This document shows positions 55,353 through 64,000 of a DNA stretch of 64,000 nt, in pieces. Position numbers and translations under genes: made by a program. Location of the stretch: NCBI GenBank assembly GCA_013815385.1, contig JACDGL010000007.1, forward strand, positions 62,001 to 126,000, written 5' to 3'. The notes under the pieces are model-generated. The model saw only the letters and a program-made list of their open reading frames with translations. It was not told the origin of the DNA and ran no database searches. The stretch's first letter is position 1; every line of letters begins with the position of its first letter. Origin of the DNA: Taibaiella sp. (GTDB lineage Bacteria; Bacteroidota; Bacteroidia; Chitinophagales; Chitinophagaceae).

Positions 55353-58300
55353 TTACCGCTGTATACTAAATTTCAGTTCTTCCTGTTGGCTGTTCGATAT
55401 TACTCTTAACAGATAAATGCCGTCCGGCAGATTCTTTGTATCAATAGTTTTATTCACCTGGTTATTTCTTACCACCGTATTTTCTTCAAATACACGCTGC
55501 CCTACGCTATTGAATACCTGCAATCTTGCAGCCGCTTCGTTAGCCACATTCCACTTACCTTTTATAGTAAACGTACCGGTATTAGGATTGGGGTAAATGG
55601 TTAGACCTCCGGAAATTTCTTCTGTTTCGGTAATATCAAGCGGATTAGTTTCACTATAAGCAGTATCTGGTATCGCGCATTTATTATTAGCATGTATCGC
55701 CACGCTGATTTTATCGTGCTTCATTAAATATTTTGTTATGTACCCATTACTTGTGGCGCCAAGGATGATAATGCCATTCTTTTTCCACTGATATGATACA
55801 TTTTTCCCGGCATTTACGGGATGTGCCTGAAAGACAACATTAAACCCCGGCACAAAACGTTCAGGAATTTGTGTGATATAAACTGTGGGGTGCAAAATTG
55901 AATCTATCTCCACGTTTAAAGTGAGGGCCGCCAATAAGCAATTATTAATACTAGTTACATGAGCTGTATATGATCCCACCTTGGGATGAGGTATCCGAAT
56001 GTTATACAGAGAATCAATAAGAGTAGAATCAGGCGCTATCCAGTAATATCTGAAGAGATGAAAAGGATCATCTACTGAAGCAAATAAACTATCGCCCATG
56101 CATACAGGAGTATCTGCAATTAGTGCCGGTACGAGTGGTGCTCCATAATAGATACTATCTTTTCTCGTACAACCATTTTTGGAAGTAGCTGTATACACAT
56201 ACCATATCTGTTTCGTTGTGCCGGTCAACTGTAGGGTATCGCTGCTTATTGTATGGTATTTGTCTATCCACATCCACTGGCTTTCAGTATTACTGTCTGC
56301 GGTAACATTGGCAACTATAAGGCTGGTACCACTGCATAAACTTGTGAGCGCTACCAGATGTGGTTTAGGTGGACCCTGAGCAATGTTAACACCATTGGGC
56401 TTTGACAAACAACCTCCAAGAACCGCACGAGACCAATACATTCCTGGGATTTCACCTGGTATTGTTACAGAATTGCCCGATGTATCATAAAACCCTGCCG
56501 GACCAGTCCAAAGATAAGTAACACCGGATGTTGTATCGGTAGCTAAAAACCGGAGGGTATCAGTTGTACAATTACTATTGATTGTAAGCTTGGTCATGGA
56601 CGGTGTATTATGTACTGATACAACAACACTATCATACTTAGAAGGGCACCCACTAGCTGAAATGGCAAGATGATACGTTCCGGACATAGCCTTTGTAACC
56701 GGTGTAACGCTAAGCTTGCTACCTCCACTGACTGTAACAGTACCTGTCCATGTATAGGTAGCACCAGTAGTGGCATTTGCAGAGAACCGCATAGTATCCT
56801 TATCACATACAGGACTGTTTACCTTAGCTGCTGCGTCAGCTATAGAATCAATAATCGCTATATCGTACCCATCGCCTGTGCCAACAAATGCAGGTGCTGT
56901 AGCTACTACTCTTATTCTATAATGACGGCCATTGCGAACGGTTGTTGGAATACTGCAAGAGATACTCCCCGACTGCCGCGCAGTAAGCATACCGATGATT
57001 ACGGCGGAATCAAAATGGCCGAGAGAGTCGGATAACTGGGCTTTAAAAACATTTCCACTAGCAAATACCTTGTCGCATGAGTAAGGAAGCGTAAAGGAAG
57101 CACCCCTACAAAATGCGGTATCTGCATATGGCTGATTAATTACCAGACTAGTATCATCACTAAATTTATAAACATATATATCAGTGAGACCTCTGTTAAG
57201 GGTCTGATAAGCGCCAGTAGTTGCATCACCACTTGAATCCACAGTAGCTCCGGCGACATAGGCGTTGTTGCTACCATCGCATACTACATTGCCCATTTCT
57301 TCTGGTATCTCGCTACTGGACGCTGCATCCTGTATATAAAGGTTTCTTGCCAAATAAGTCCCCCAAAGCTTTTGGCCATTTGGAGTAAACTTTACAAGGT
57401 ATGTATTCAGGAATTCAAAATAATTTACACGCTGGAAAGTAGGTTTATAACCTGTAGATGTGGTAATATTTGAACTGTAGGAAGTAATACCACAGCTATA
57501 AATATAGCCCGATGTGTCGCATGCAATACTGGTCCCTTGCGATGCGGCTGGCGACAGGAGTCGATTTATTGTATCGCCTAAATAACTGCTCCATGATATC
57601 TTACCTGATGTATCCATTTTAGCTAAAAAAATACTGCTGGCAGGTGTAGGTTGAAAAGTACCTATAGTACCAAATACTGCCTCCGCAGTTTGGCCGGTGA
57701 CATACATACTGTCTTTATAAATAGCAATACCAGCTATTGTAGTGTTACTTGTTCCATAACACCTTCCCCATTTCTTTTTGCCGGAACTGTCCATCTTTAT
57801 GACAAAGCCTACCTGACCTGACATCCGATAGCGACCAGTATCTACTATTCCACTATCGCTTGTGGTAACACCAACAACGTAGAAGTTAGCAGAGTTGTCA
57901 TAGAGGATTTGTGTGCCGTACGCATCGTTGTTACCACTTATTGTGTCCTTCCATTTTAAGGTACCTGAAGAGTCGAATTGCTGTACGAGTATGCTTGTCT
58001 TATAAGTGATATAGGCACCCGTAGCAAGGTATGTACAAAGAGTTAATTTACCAGGTGAAGCCACACAAGTTGAGTTACCACTACCAATAGTATATGTTCC
58101 CCATTTCAGATGTCCGGCCGTATCAAATCTGGCAAGAAACCCATTTGTTGGTGTACTGATAGCGGCTCCGGCAGTAGCTATACCTGTATCACTTGCTGTA
58201 GTACCCGTTACATATACTTCTCCATTACTTCCAAGCGCTATGTCTTTTGCCCACTCGTAGGTTGCACCGCCATAGTAGGTAGCCCACAATCTGTTGCCAT

Positions 58301-59216
58301 TGGCGTCAAACTTAGCAATAAATGCATTTCCCGAAAAAGAATACGAACCGCCCGTGTGGCCTAGAAATGGACTACTTAAAACAGTTTTGTAAGCACCGGT
58401 TGTTGCAATAAAAGATGAACTACCTGTCGTGCCGCACATATATAAATTGCCTGCAGCATCGCACCGTATGTTTCCAATATGCTCTTCAGAACTACCACCA
58501 AAATAAGTGGCCCAACTGATCTTAGGATCTATAACGAGTGTGCCGCTATGTTTGCCTGCATAGTAACTAAGGATGCCATTGTTTAGCGTAAATGCACCTT
58601 TAACAGGCGTATGTCTTTCTATACTATACATAACAGGAGCATTTTCCTTTATTATGCCAAAATCTCCCCTTACTATAAGATTTCCGCTTTGTAAGTTCAT
58701 CCTTTTTGCTCCCTTATATTCCAGCCTGATATTTTTTATATTACCTCCTGGCCGTATTATAAAATCATATTCTAGTTGCTGCCCCTTTATATATATTACC
58801 CAATCAATATTGGGATATACGTCTTTGTATATTATTCTGCTAAAAGATGCTGCGGTAACACTACAGCCATCCTGCTGTATATAGTTCTCATGATATAATT
58901 GTGGGGCCTCTGCCGTTATCACACACCTGTCATCGGCGTCAATCAGAACAACATCCAACCGATGCTCAATAAATTGGTTGTTTTTTTTATCAGGGAATTG
59001 GTAGTGGATCCCATTAGGTGTTAAATAAATACTTGCCCTGTCAGAGGTTACATAATACGCTACATCTTTGCGCAAGCGCCCATTCTGATCTTGTACCTGG
59101 CCTCTATTTTCGATAAATACCGGTGCGGATTTAGAAGACACTTTTTGGGAAGTTGTCCTACAAAATGTATTTAAGATACATACAACCAGCACTAGTGTAA
59201 GCAGGGTTCTCTTCAT
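55353..59216 (-). CDS. Giant secreted protein with SBBP repeats and T9SS sorting domain
   Basis: About 1287 residues from ATG 59216 (MKRTLLTLVLVVCILNTFC). The N-terminal part (APVFIENRGQVQDQNG; YYVTSDRASIYLTPNGIHYQ) is the DUF7948 type. A long beta-propeller of SBBP-like units follows (WATYFGGSSEEHIGNIRCD; WGTYTIGSGNS; repeated DSSG and TGTTAS turns), then Ig/PKD-like modules, and a T9SS type A signal at the end (GLTIYPNPNTGTFTIKGKW; LPDGIYLLRV). It is a surface or released protein, likely adhesive. No enzyme site was found. Confidence 0.9.
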   Translation of the reverse strand: MKRTLLTLVLVVCILNTFCRTTSQKVSSKSAPVFIENRGQVQDQNGRLRKDVAYYVTSDRASIYLTPNGIHYQFPDKKNNQFIEHRLDVVLIDADDRCVITAEAPQLYHENYIQQDGCSVTAASFSRIIYKDVYPNIDWVIYIKGQQLEYDFIIRPGGNIKNIRLEYKGAKRMNLQSGNLIVRGDFGIIKENAPVMYSIERHTPVKGAFTLNNGILSYYAGKHSGTLVIDPKISWATYFGGSSEEHIGNIRCDAAGNLYMCGTTGSSSFIATTGAYKTVLSSPFLGHTGGSYSFSGNAFIAKFDANGNRLWATYYGGATYEWAKDIALGSNGEVYVTGTTASDTGIATAGAAISTPTNGFLARFDTAGHLKWGTYTIGSGNSTCVASPGKLTLCTYLATGAYITYKTSILVQQFDSSGTLKWKDTISGNNDAYGTQILYDNSANFYVVGVTTSDSGIVDTGRYRMSGQVGFVIKMDSSGKKKWGRCYGTSNTTIAGIAIYKDSMYVTGQTAEAVFGTIGTFQPTPASSIFLAKMDTSGKISWSSYLGDTINRLLSPAASQGTSIACDTSGYIYSCGITSYSSNITTSTGYKPTFQRVNYFEFLNTYLVKFTPNGQKLWGTYLARNLYIQDAASSSEIPEEMGNVVCDGSNNAYVAGATVDSSGDATTGAYQTLNRGLTDIYVYKFSDDTSLVINQPYADTAFCRGASFTLPYSCDKVFASGNVFKAQLSDSLGHFDSAVIIGMLTARQSGSISCSIPTTVRNGRHYRIRVVATAPAFVGTGDGYDIAIIDSIADAAAKVNSPVCDKDTMRFSANATTGATYTWTGTVTVSGGSKLSVTPVTKAMSGTYHLAISASGCPSKYDSVVVSVHNTPSMTKLTINSNCTTDTLRFLATDTTSGVTYLWTGPAGFYDTSGNSVTIPGEIPGMYWSRAVLGGCLSKPNGVNIAQGPPKPHLVALTSLCSGTSLIVANVTADSNTESQWMWIDKYHTISSDTLQLTGTTKQIWYVYTATSKNGCTRKDSIYYGAPLVPALIADTPVCMGDSLFASVDDPFHLFRYYWIAPDSTLIDSLYNIRIPHPKVGSYTAHVTSINNCLLAALTLNVEIDSILHPTVYITQIPERFVPGFNVVFQAHPVNAGKNVSYQWKKNGIIILGATSNGYITKYLMKHDKISVAIHANNKCAIPDTAYSETNPLDITETEEISGGLTIYPNPNTGTFTIKGKWNVANEAAARLQVFNSVGQRVFEENTVVRNNQVNKTIDTKNLPDGIYLLRVISNSQQEELKFSIQR

Positions 59217-59271
59217 AAAGGGTAATCTCCCATAAAAGACCAATATAATACATCAATGGTTGGGTAGGAAA

Positions 59272-60348
59272 TTATAACCTTATAAATTCTATCTCTTCCT
59301 GCTCGCCAAACGCGGCACGTACACGCTCCGCATGGGTATCGGTAAGCAGCACCTGCCCAAAGCCGGTACCTCTTATTATGCGCAACAGGGCTTCCATGCG
59401 TTGCTGGTCCAGCTTTTCAAATATATCATCCAGCAGCAGTATAGGCAGGTGCTTTTGCTCTATGCTCAGGTAGGTGTACTGGGCAAGCTTTAGCGCAAAC
59501 AGGAAACTCTTCTTCTGCCCTTGTGAGGCAAAGCTCTTAAGGCTGCTTTCATTCAGCTCAAAATCCCAGTCGTCTTTGTGTATTCCCCTTAGCGTGCGTT
59601 GCAGGCGCAGGTCGTGTTGCAGATTTTCCTCCAGCCATTGGGCCATTGGTTTCTTCGCCATATCCGTTTCATAGGTAACAGCTATTACTTCCTTTCCGCC
59701 AGATAGCTGGTGATAGAAGTCTGACAATAGCGGTAGGAAGCGGGCTATAAAAATGCTTCGCTGCTCATATATATAGGTTCCATCCCCGGCCAGTTGTGCA
59801 TTGTAATACTCCAGTTCTGTATAGTCTCCTGATGGGTTTATTGATTGTAATTTCAGCCACGCATTGCGCTGTAGTAACACCCGCTGGTAATGCATTAGTC
59901 TTTCCAGGTACTCGCGGTCGGTCTGGCTCAGTATGCTGTCTACCCATTTTCTGCGTAGCTCGCTGCCCTCATTTATCAGTTCCATATCATCAGGCGCTAT
60001 TATTACTGCCGCGTACTTGCCTATATGGTCGGTAAATTTTTCGTACAGGGTACCGTTGGTAAAAAGTTCCTTTTTCCCTTGCTTCCACTTACAGCTTATC
60101 AATTCATCCCGCCCTTCATGGGTAAACAGGCCTTCTACCCTAAAGCCATCCATACCCATCTGTACGCTGTTTTGCTGGTAAGCGCTAAAGTAGCTTTTGC
60201 TATAGCACAGGTAATACACCGCATCCAGCAGGTTAGTTTTGCCACTACCGTTGGGCCCTGTAATGCAGGTAACAGGGGCTGTAAAACTGAACGTTCCCGA
60301 AGAATAGTTGCGAAATTGTACTAATGTTATGTTTTTTATCGTATTCAA
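59272..60348 (-). CDS. recF: DNA replication/repair protein RecF
   Basis: 358 residues from TTG 60348 (LNTIKNITLVQFRNYSSG), a start supported by the -7 box at 60384-60391; a GTG at 60384 would add 12 residues but falls inside that box. Walker A GPNGSGKT (31-38), the ABC-like signature region KSFASQGQKKSFLFALKLAQ and Walker B LPILLLDDIFEKLD. RecF loads RecA on gaps at stalled forks. Divergent from pdhA. No dnaN or dnaA is next to it, so this is not a visible origin region. Confidence 0.94.
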   Translation of the reverse strand: MNTIKNITLVQFRNYSSGTFSFTAPVTCITGPNGSGKTNLLDAVYYLCYSKSYFSAYQQNSVQMGMDGFRVEGLFTHEGRDELISCKWKQGKKELFTNGTLYEKFTDHIGKYAAVIIAPDDMELINEGSELRRKWVDSILSQTDREYLERLMHYQRVLLQRNAWLKLQSINPSGDYTELEYYNAQLAGDGTYIYEQRSIFIARFLPLLSDFYHQLSGGKEVIAVTYETDMAKKPMAQWLEENLQHDLRLQRTLRGIHKDDWDFELNESSLKSFASQGQKKSFLFALKLAQYTYLSIEQKHLPILLLDDIFEKLDQQRMEALLRIIRGTGFGQVLLTDTHAERVRAAFGEQEEIEFIRL

Positions 60349-60383
60349 ACGGAAGAACGAGCGAAAGTTTTTATATTTTCGCA

Positions 60384-60391
60384 CAAATTTA
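60384..60391 (-). promoter_or_regulatory. Candidate -7 box for recF
   Basis: On the minus strand TAAATTTG, exact TAnnTTTG match, 35 nt before the TTG start. No TTTG at the right spacing. Confidence 0.45.
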
Positions 60392-60399
60392 GATAAATC

Positions 60400-61392
60400 G
60401 TGCCTACACCTTTCGGTAAAGAAACATATTTATATTGGTATGAGATCATGCTTTTGCTTCGCAAGTTTGAAGAAAAGGCAGGGCAGCTTTATGGAATGCA
60501 GAAGATACGTGGTTTTTGCCACCTCTATATAGGCCAGGAAGCTATTGCAGCAGGTATGATGACAGCTATACGCGATGATGATAATGTCATTACCGCTTAC
60601 CGAGATCATGGACTGGCTATAGCCAAGGGTATAACTGCAAACGCCTGCATGGCCGAATTATATGGCAAAGCTACCGGTTGCAGCAAGGGCAAGGGGGGCA
60701 GTATGCACTTTTTCTCTAAGGAAAAACGTTTTTTTGGCGGACATGGTATCGTAGGTGGCCAGATAGGTTTAGGTGCAGGTATTGCCTTTGCAGAGCAGTA
60801 CCAGAATACCGACCGTGCTACCATTTGCTACTTTGGCGATGGCGCTGCCCGCCAGGGTATGCTGCACGAGGTGTTCAATATGGCCGTATTGTGGCAGTTG
60901 CCCATAGTGTTCATTTGTGAAAATAACCACTATGCAATGGGTACGTCGGTAGAGCGCACCAGCAAGGTATTGGATATATACCGCCTTGCAGATGCCTATG
61001 ATATGCCTGGCGATAGTGTAGATGGCATGAGCTGTGAAGAGGTACATAAAGGCATAGACCGTGCCGTGCGCCGCGCGCGCGAAAAGGGCGGCCCAACCTT
61101 CCTGGAGATAAAGACTTACCGCTACCGTGGCCACTCTATGAGCGATCCTGCTAAATATCGCACTAAGGAAGAATTGGAAGAATACAAGGAAAAAGACCCT
61201 ATTAACCAGGTGCTTAAAATGATTCTGGATAGCAAATGGGCCACGCAGGAGGATATAGACCTGATAAACGAAAAAGTGAAAACAGAGGTAGAGGAATCTG
61301 TAAAGTTTGCAGAAGAAAGCCCACTACCCGATGACAGCGAATTATACAAAGACATATACACAGACGAGAACTATCCTTATATTACAGACTAA
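60400..61392 (+). CDS. pdhA: Pyruvate dehydrogenase E1 component, alpha subunit
   Basis: 330 residues. TPP-binding motif GDGAARQGMLHEVFNMAVLWQLPIVFICENN-type (GDG to NN, about residues 146-176), GGSMHFFSKEKRFFGGHGIVGGQ, and the phosphorylation-loop region YRYRGHSMSDPAKYR. GTG 60400 is the start; no ATG precedes the conserved block. It decarboxylates pyruvate with E1 beta, which is not adjacent, so the complex is encoded at more than one place. It follows the divergent recF. Confidence 0.93.
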   Translation: MPTPFGKETYLYWYEIMLLLRKFEEKAGQLYGMQKIRGFCHLYIGQEAIAAGMMTAIRDDDNVITAYRDHGLAIAKGITANACMAELYGKATGCSKGKGGSMHFFSKEKRFFGGHGIVGGQIGLGAGIAFAEQYQNTDRATICYFGDGAARQGMLHEVFNMAVLWQLPIVFICENNHYAMGTSVERTSKVLDIYRLADAYDMPGDSVDGMSCEEVHKGIDRAVRRAREKGGPTFLEIKTYRYRGHSMSDPAKYRTKEELEEYKEKDPINQVLKMILDSKWATQEDIDLINEKVKTEVEESVKFAEESPLPDDSELYKDIYTDENYPYITD

Positions 61393-61443
61393 TTTTTTCT
61401 ATCTTACTTAACACACAGTAGTAATTTAATATTTATTTTAAAC

Positions 61444-62133
61444 ATGGCTAATTCAGCAAGAACAAAACCCGGTGAAGAAAGAATAACACCGGAAGTGAAC
61501 CCTCTCAACACACTACAGGATAGGTACGAAGCGAATAAAAAACAGATCAACACCATTGTTACAGTGGTGCTGGTGGTAGTTTTAGGCTATCTCGCTTATA
61601 GCAGGCTTTACAAGGCGCCGCAGGAAGAAAAAGCTGCTACAGCAATATCTTACCCACAGCGCTATATGCAGTACGATTCACTGAACAGGGCGCTTAATGG
61701 CGATGGCCAGCATTCAGGTTTTCTGAAAATAGCTAAGAAATATGATGGTACCAAGGCTGCTAACCTTTGCCACTACTATGCCGGTGTCTGCTATATGCAC
61801 ATGGGCGATTTTAATAATGCCATCAAGCAATTGAAGGAATTTGATGGTAAAGGTACCTTGGTACAGACCGCTGCCAACGGGCTGCTTGGCGATGCTTACA
61901 TGGAAAGCAACAATACAAAACAAGGTATTGAGTATTACAAAAAGGCTTCTGAAGATCGGGACAATTCCCTGCTTACACCTACCTATCTGTATCGTGTCGG
62001 CGTAGCTTATGAGTTAAGCGGCAATACAGAAGAAGCAAAGAAAGCCTACAAACGTATAAAGACGGAATATCCTCAAAGCTATGAGGCACGTGATATTGAT
62101 AAATATCTTGCACGCCTCGGCGAACTGGAATAA
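61444..62133 (+). CDS. Membrane-anchored TPR protein
   Basis: 229 residues: a short cytoplasmic head, one transmembrane helix (residues 38-54, TIVTVVLVVVLGYLAYS), and three to four TPR units (LCHYYAGVCYMHMGDFNNAIKQL; NGLLGDAYMESNNTKQGIEYYKK; YRVGVAYELSGNTEEAKKAYKRI). YfgM-like layout; it may assist export or cell-envelope complexes. It lies between pdhA and ribH. Confidence 0.82.
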   Translation: MANSARTKPGEERITPEVNPLNTLQDRYEANKKQINTIVTVVLVVVLGYLAYSRLYKAPQEEKAATAISYPQRYMQYDSLNRALNGDGQHSGFLKIAKKYDGTKAANLCHYYAGVCYMHMGDFNNAIKQLKEFDGKGTLVQTAANGLLGDAYMESNNTKQGIEYYKKASEDRDNSLLTPTYLYRVGVAYELSGNTEEAKKAYKRIKTEYPQSYEARDIDKYLARLGELE

Positions 62134-62178
62134 ATATTTAAGGGTAGTTGTTATCTTCCCATAGCATACATATATCAG

Positions 62179-62215
62179 ATCCCCTTTTTACCTTTGGGCA
62201 AAAGGGGATTTTTTA
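62179..62215 (+). terminator. Intrinsic terminator after the TPR gene
   Basis: ATCCCCTTTT / AAAAGGGGAT, 10-bp stem, 11-nt loop, then TTTTTT. It precedes ribH, so ribH probably has its own transcription start. Confidence 0.85.
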
Positions 62216-62222
62216 ATTCTAT

Positions 62223-62732
62223 ATGGCACAATCACAGCACAGCACTTCGTTGTTAGATACAAAGCATCTTACCAGCCTTACACTGCCTCGCTTAGCCATT
62301 GTATATACCGAATGGAATGACCGGATAGTACGCGAGCTTGTAAATGGCTGCGAATCTGTTGTGCACGGCTTCAATGGCAGGTTTGTAGATAAAGTGGCAG
62401 TGCCGGGTTGCTTTGAATTACCCTTTGGTTGCAAGCAGTTATGGGATCACTATCAAAAGACGGAAGAATATCCTGAGGCTATCATTGCCTTTGGCGCAGT
62501 GATAAAGGGCGGCACCCCGCACTTTGACTATGTATGCAAGGCAGTAACAGAAGGTATTGTACAGCTCAATCTTATGTTACCTGTGCCGGTAATATTTGGT
62601 GTGCTCACGCTTGATAATGAAGAACAGGCCTGGGAGCGTCTTGGTGGTGCTCACGGGCATAAAGGAGAAGAAGCGGCTATCAGTGCGTTAAAAATGATAT
62701 TTAATAGCCGCAAACTAAAAGACGGTTCCTAG
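62223..62732 (+). CDS. ribH: 6,7-dimethyl-8-ribityllumazine synthase
   Basis: 169 residues with the lumazine synthase blocks VYTEWNDRIVRELVNG, VPGCFELPFGCKQL, AFGAVIKGGTPHFDYVCKAVTEG and PVIFGVLTLDNEEQAWERLGGAHGHKGEEAA. It is the penultimate step of riboflavin synthesis. The other rib genes are not here. Confidence 0.96.
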   Translation: MAQSQHSTSLLDTKHLTSLTLPRLAIVYTEWNDRIVRELVNGCESVVHGFNGRFVDKVAVPGCFELPFGCKQLWDHYQKTEEYPEAIIAFGAVIKGGTPHFDYVCKAVTEGIVQLNLMLPVPVIFGVLTLDNEEQAWERLGGAHGHKGEEAAISALKMIFNSRKLKDGS

Positions 62733-62782
62733 GTATCCGGTTCTTAACAACTGATTTATAATTCTTTTGGCTTTTGAATTTT

Positions 62783-62790
62783 TACTTTTG
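62783..62790 (+). promoter_or_regulatory. Candidate -7 box for the Fe-S protein gene
   Basis: TACTTTTG, exact TAnnTTTG match, only 8 nt before the ATG at 62799, so the leader would be very short. Confidence 0.45.
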
Positions 62791-62798
62791 AATTTCTA

Positions 62799-63518
62799 AT
62801 GAACGTACAGCTTTTCATTCCTTGTTTTGTAGACCAGCTATATCCGGAAACGGGTATGAATATGGTGAAGATCCTTGAGAAATTAGGATGCAATGTCACT
62901 TACAACCAGAAACAAACCTGCTGCGGCCAGCCGGCCTTCAATGCAGGGTATTGGGAAGAAGCGAAATCTGTAGCTGATAAATTCCTTAACGATTTTGATA
63001 ACGAAGGGTATATAGTAGGCCCCAGTGGCTCCTGTACAGGGTATGTACGCAATTATTACGAACGCATGTTCGATAACAGCGCGGAGCATAACCTTAGTAA
63101 TAAGGTGCGTGGAAAAATGTTTGAGTTCACAGAGTTTCTTACAGAGGTCTTAAAGGTACAGGACCTTGGTGCCCGCCTTGATGGGAAGGCCACCTATCAC
63201 GATGCCTGTGGCGCCCTGCGCGAATGTGGTATTAAACAAGGACCGCGCACTCTGCTACAGCATGTAAAGGGCCTCGAAATGGTAGAAATGAAAGAATGTG
63301 AAACTTGCTGCGGGTTTGGCGGCACATTTGCCGTAAAGTATGAGCCTATATCTATCGGTATGGCACAGACAAAGGTGCAGAGTGCATTAGATACCGGCGC
63401 TAAGTATATGATATCTACAGACGTTTCCTGTATGATGCACATACAGGGTTATATTGATAAGAACAACCTTCCTATGCAAACCCTGCATATTGCAGATGTA
63501 TTGGCCAGTGGCTGGTAA
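62799..63518 (+). CDS. Fe-S oxidoreductase of the LutA/YkgE (CCG domain) family
   Basis: 239 residues with two CCG-type cysteine motifs: CCGQPAFNAG (first) and CETCCGFGGTF (second), plus GPSGSCTGYVR and HDACGALRECG. LutA with LutB and LutC oxidises lactate; lutB and lutC are not adjacent, so the role is open. Confidence 0.9.
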   Translation: MNVQLFIPCFVDQLYPETGMNMVKILEKLGCNVTYNQKQTCCGQPAFNAGYWEEAKSVADKFLNDFDNEGYIVGPSGSCTGYVRNYYERMFDNSAEHNLSNKVRGKMFEFTEFLTEVLKVQDLGARLDGKATYHDACGALRECGIKQGPRTLLQHVKGLEMVEMKECETCCGFGGTFAVKYEPISIGMAQTKVQSALDTGAKYMISTDVSCMMHIQGYIDKNNLPMQTLHIADVLASGW

Positions 63519-63525
63519 TAGTAAC

Positions 63526-64000
63526 TTATAAATATTTCTTTACGATTATCGCCGGTTGCTTTACGGTCTGCATCCAGTTGCGCGCCATATTTTCCAGTTG
63601 TGCTATAGCATCATCCCCGCCCAGGTCATGGCAATTGTTCAGTTCCATATCCCTTGCCAGCAGCTTTACTATTTCCTTTGCTTTTCTACTCTCCCCTGCT
63701 ACATACATATCATTCGTATGCGCTCCTGCGTCAAAAAGTGGATGGTGGTAACCTGTATTATTGTAGCATTTCACTACGTGCATAGAGCCGGTTATAGCTT
63801 TTATGGCATTCACTGTATTTATAGTGCTTCCCTGTTCTGTTAGTACCGCTGTGGCATCTATTATTACTTTCCTGCGCACATCATCCAGCAGGTAGGCAGC
63901 TTCCCGCACTTCTTCAGCTTCTGTAGCCAGTATTATTATATCTGCTACATCAGCCGCATGGGCTATAGTAGCCAGGTGTATGTTCGTAAATTCATCCAGT
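63526..64000 (-). CDS. NADP/F420-reductase-like oxidoreductase, N-terminal part outside the window
   Basis: The last 157 residues of a Rossmann-type reductase, open to the right edge: DVADIIILATEAEEV, KVIIDATAVL, SMHVVKCYNNTGYHHPLFD, TNDMYVAGESRKAKEIVKLL and LENMARNWM. This matches the C-terminal half of NADPH-dependent F420 reductase-like proteins. The N-terminal GxGxxG is beyond the window. The cofactor and substrate are unknown. Confidence 0.8.
   Translation of the reverse strand, partial: LDEFTNIHLATIAHAADVADIIILATEAEEVREAAYLLDDVRRKVIIDATAVLTEQGSTINTVNAIKAITGSMHVVKCYNNTGYHHPLFDAGAHTNDMYVAGESRKAKEIVKLLARDMELNNCHDLGGDDAIAQLENMARNWMQTVKQPAIIVKKYL

Overview
The window looks like a piece of chromosome from a member of the Bacteroidota, most likely Chitinophagales/Chitinophagaceae-like. 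The evidence is type IX secretion (T9SS) C-terminal sorting domains on three large secreted proteins, a TonB-dependent receptor with an N-terminal carboxypeptidase-regulatory domain, and a DUF4270 lipoprotein beside glmS. It also includes a darB-darA pair, ribosomal protein THX, the futalosine menaquinone enzyme MqnE, almost no Shine-Dalgarno sequences, and several promoters of the Bacteroidota form TTTG-N19/20-TAnnTTTG (hup, atpG, initiator tRNA, an NlpC/P60 gene). Most of the window is ordinary housekeeping sequence with short intergenic gaps; no phage, insertion sequence or CRISPR array was seen.

Layout. 1-6.4 kb: the N-terminal part of an M16 zinc protease (cut by the window edge), a DegP/HtrA protease, the dialkylresorcinol pair darB-darA and a TfoX-like small protein. 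6.4-6.7 kb: a gap with a frameshifted small minus-strand frame and its own intrinsic terminator. 6.7-13.9 kb: leuS, a SCO1 copper chaperone, a ChrA-type transporter, a small membrane protein, pdxH with a probable CTG start, a sugar-nucleotide epimerase, ribosomal protein THX and HU. 14-19.6 kb (minus): DUF4286, rsgA, a MacB/FtsX permease, a T9SS cargo protein and atpG. 19.7-30 kb: pyk, a small membrane protein, panC, a GT5-type half-synthase, a DUF4270 lipoprotein, glmS, metK, and a DGPF/YciI protein paired with an ECF42-like sigma factor. 30-39.5 kb: a DksA/TraR-like protein with a histone-H1-like tail, ileS, an outer-membrane barrel, a conserved Bacteroidota protein of unknown function, a TonB receptor and its small membrane partner. 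39.6-52.3 kb: a lipoprotein, parC, a bifunctional-nuclease-family protein, a secreted M43-type metalloprotease overlapping mqnE, then a minus-strand run (a GT-C-like membrane protein, MFS, DedA, a dicarboxylate/glutamate symporter, an ACC-deaminase-like PLP enzyme, era). 52.3-54.6 kb: initiator tRNA-Met, an AraC regulator, a short-chain dehydrogenase and a 45-bp exact second copy of the tRNA core. 54.6-64 kb: an NlpC/P60 hydrolase, a giant T9SS/SBBP protein, recF, pdhA, a TPR membrane protein, ribH, a LutA-like Fe-S protein and the C-terminal part of an F420/NADP-reductase-like protein.

How the genes fit together: envelope biogenesis and surface secretion (T9SS cargo, TonB receptor, lipoproteins, GT-C protein), translation (two tRNA synthetases, initiator tRNA, rsgA, era, THX), cofactor synthesis (pdxH, panC, ribH, mqnE, metK) and central carbon metabolism (pyk, pdhA, glmS) are mixed in short operons. 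The points most worth a second look are the duplicated tRNA core around araC-SDR, the frameshifted small gene with its own terminator before leuS, the lysine/alanine-rich tail on the degenerate DksA-like protein, the stand-alone darBA pair, the 18-bp palindrome before pyk, and the number of genes that seem to start with TTG, GTG or CTG. I found no clearly new multi-gene system.
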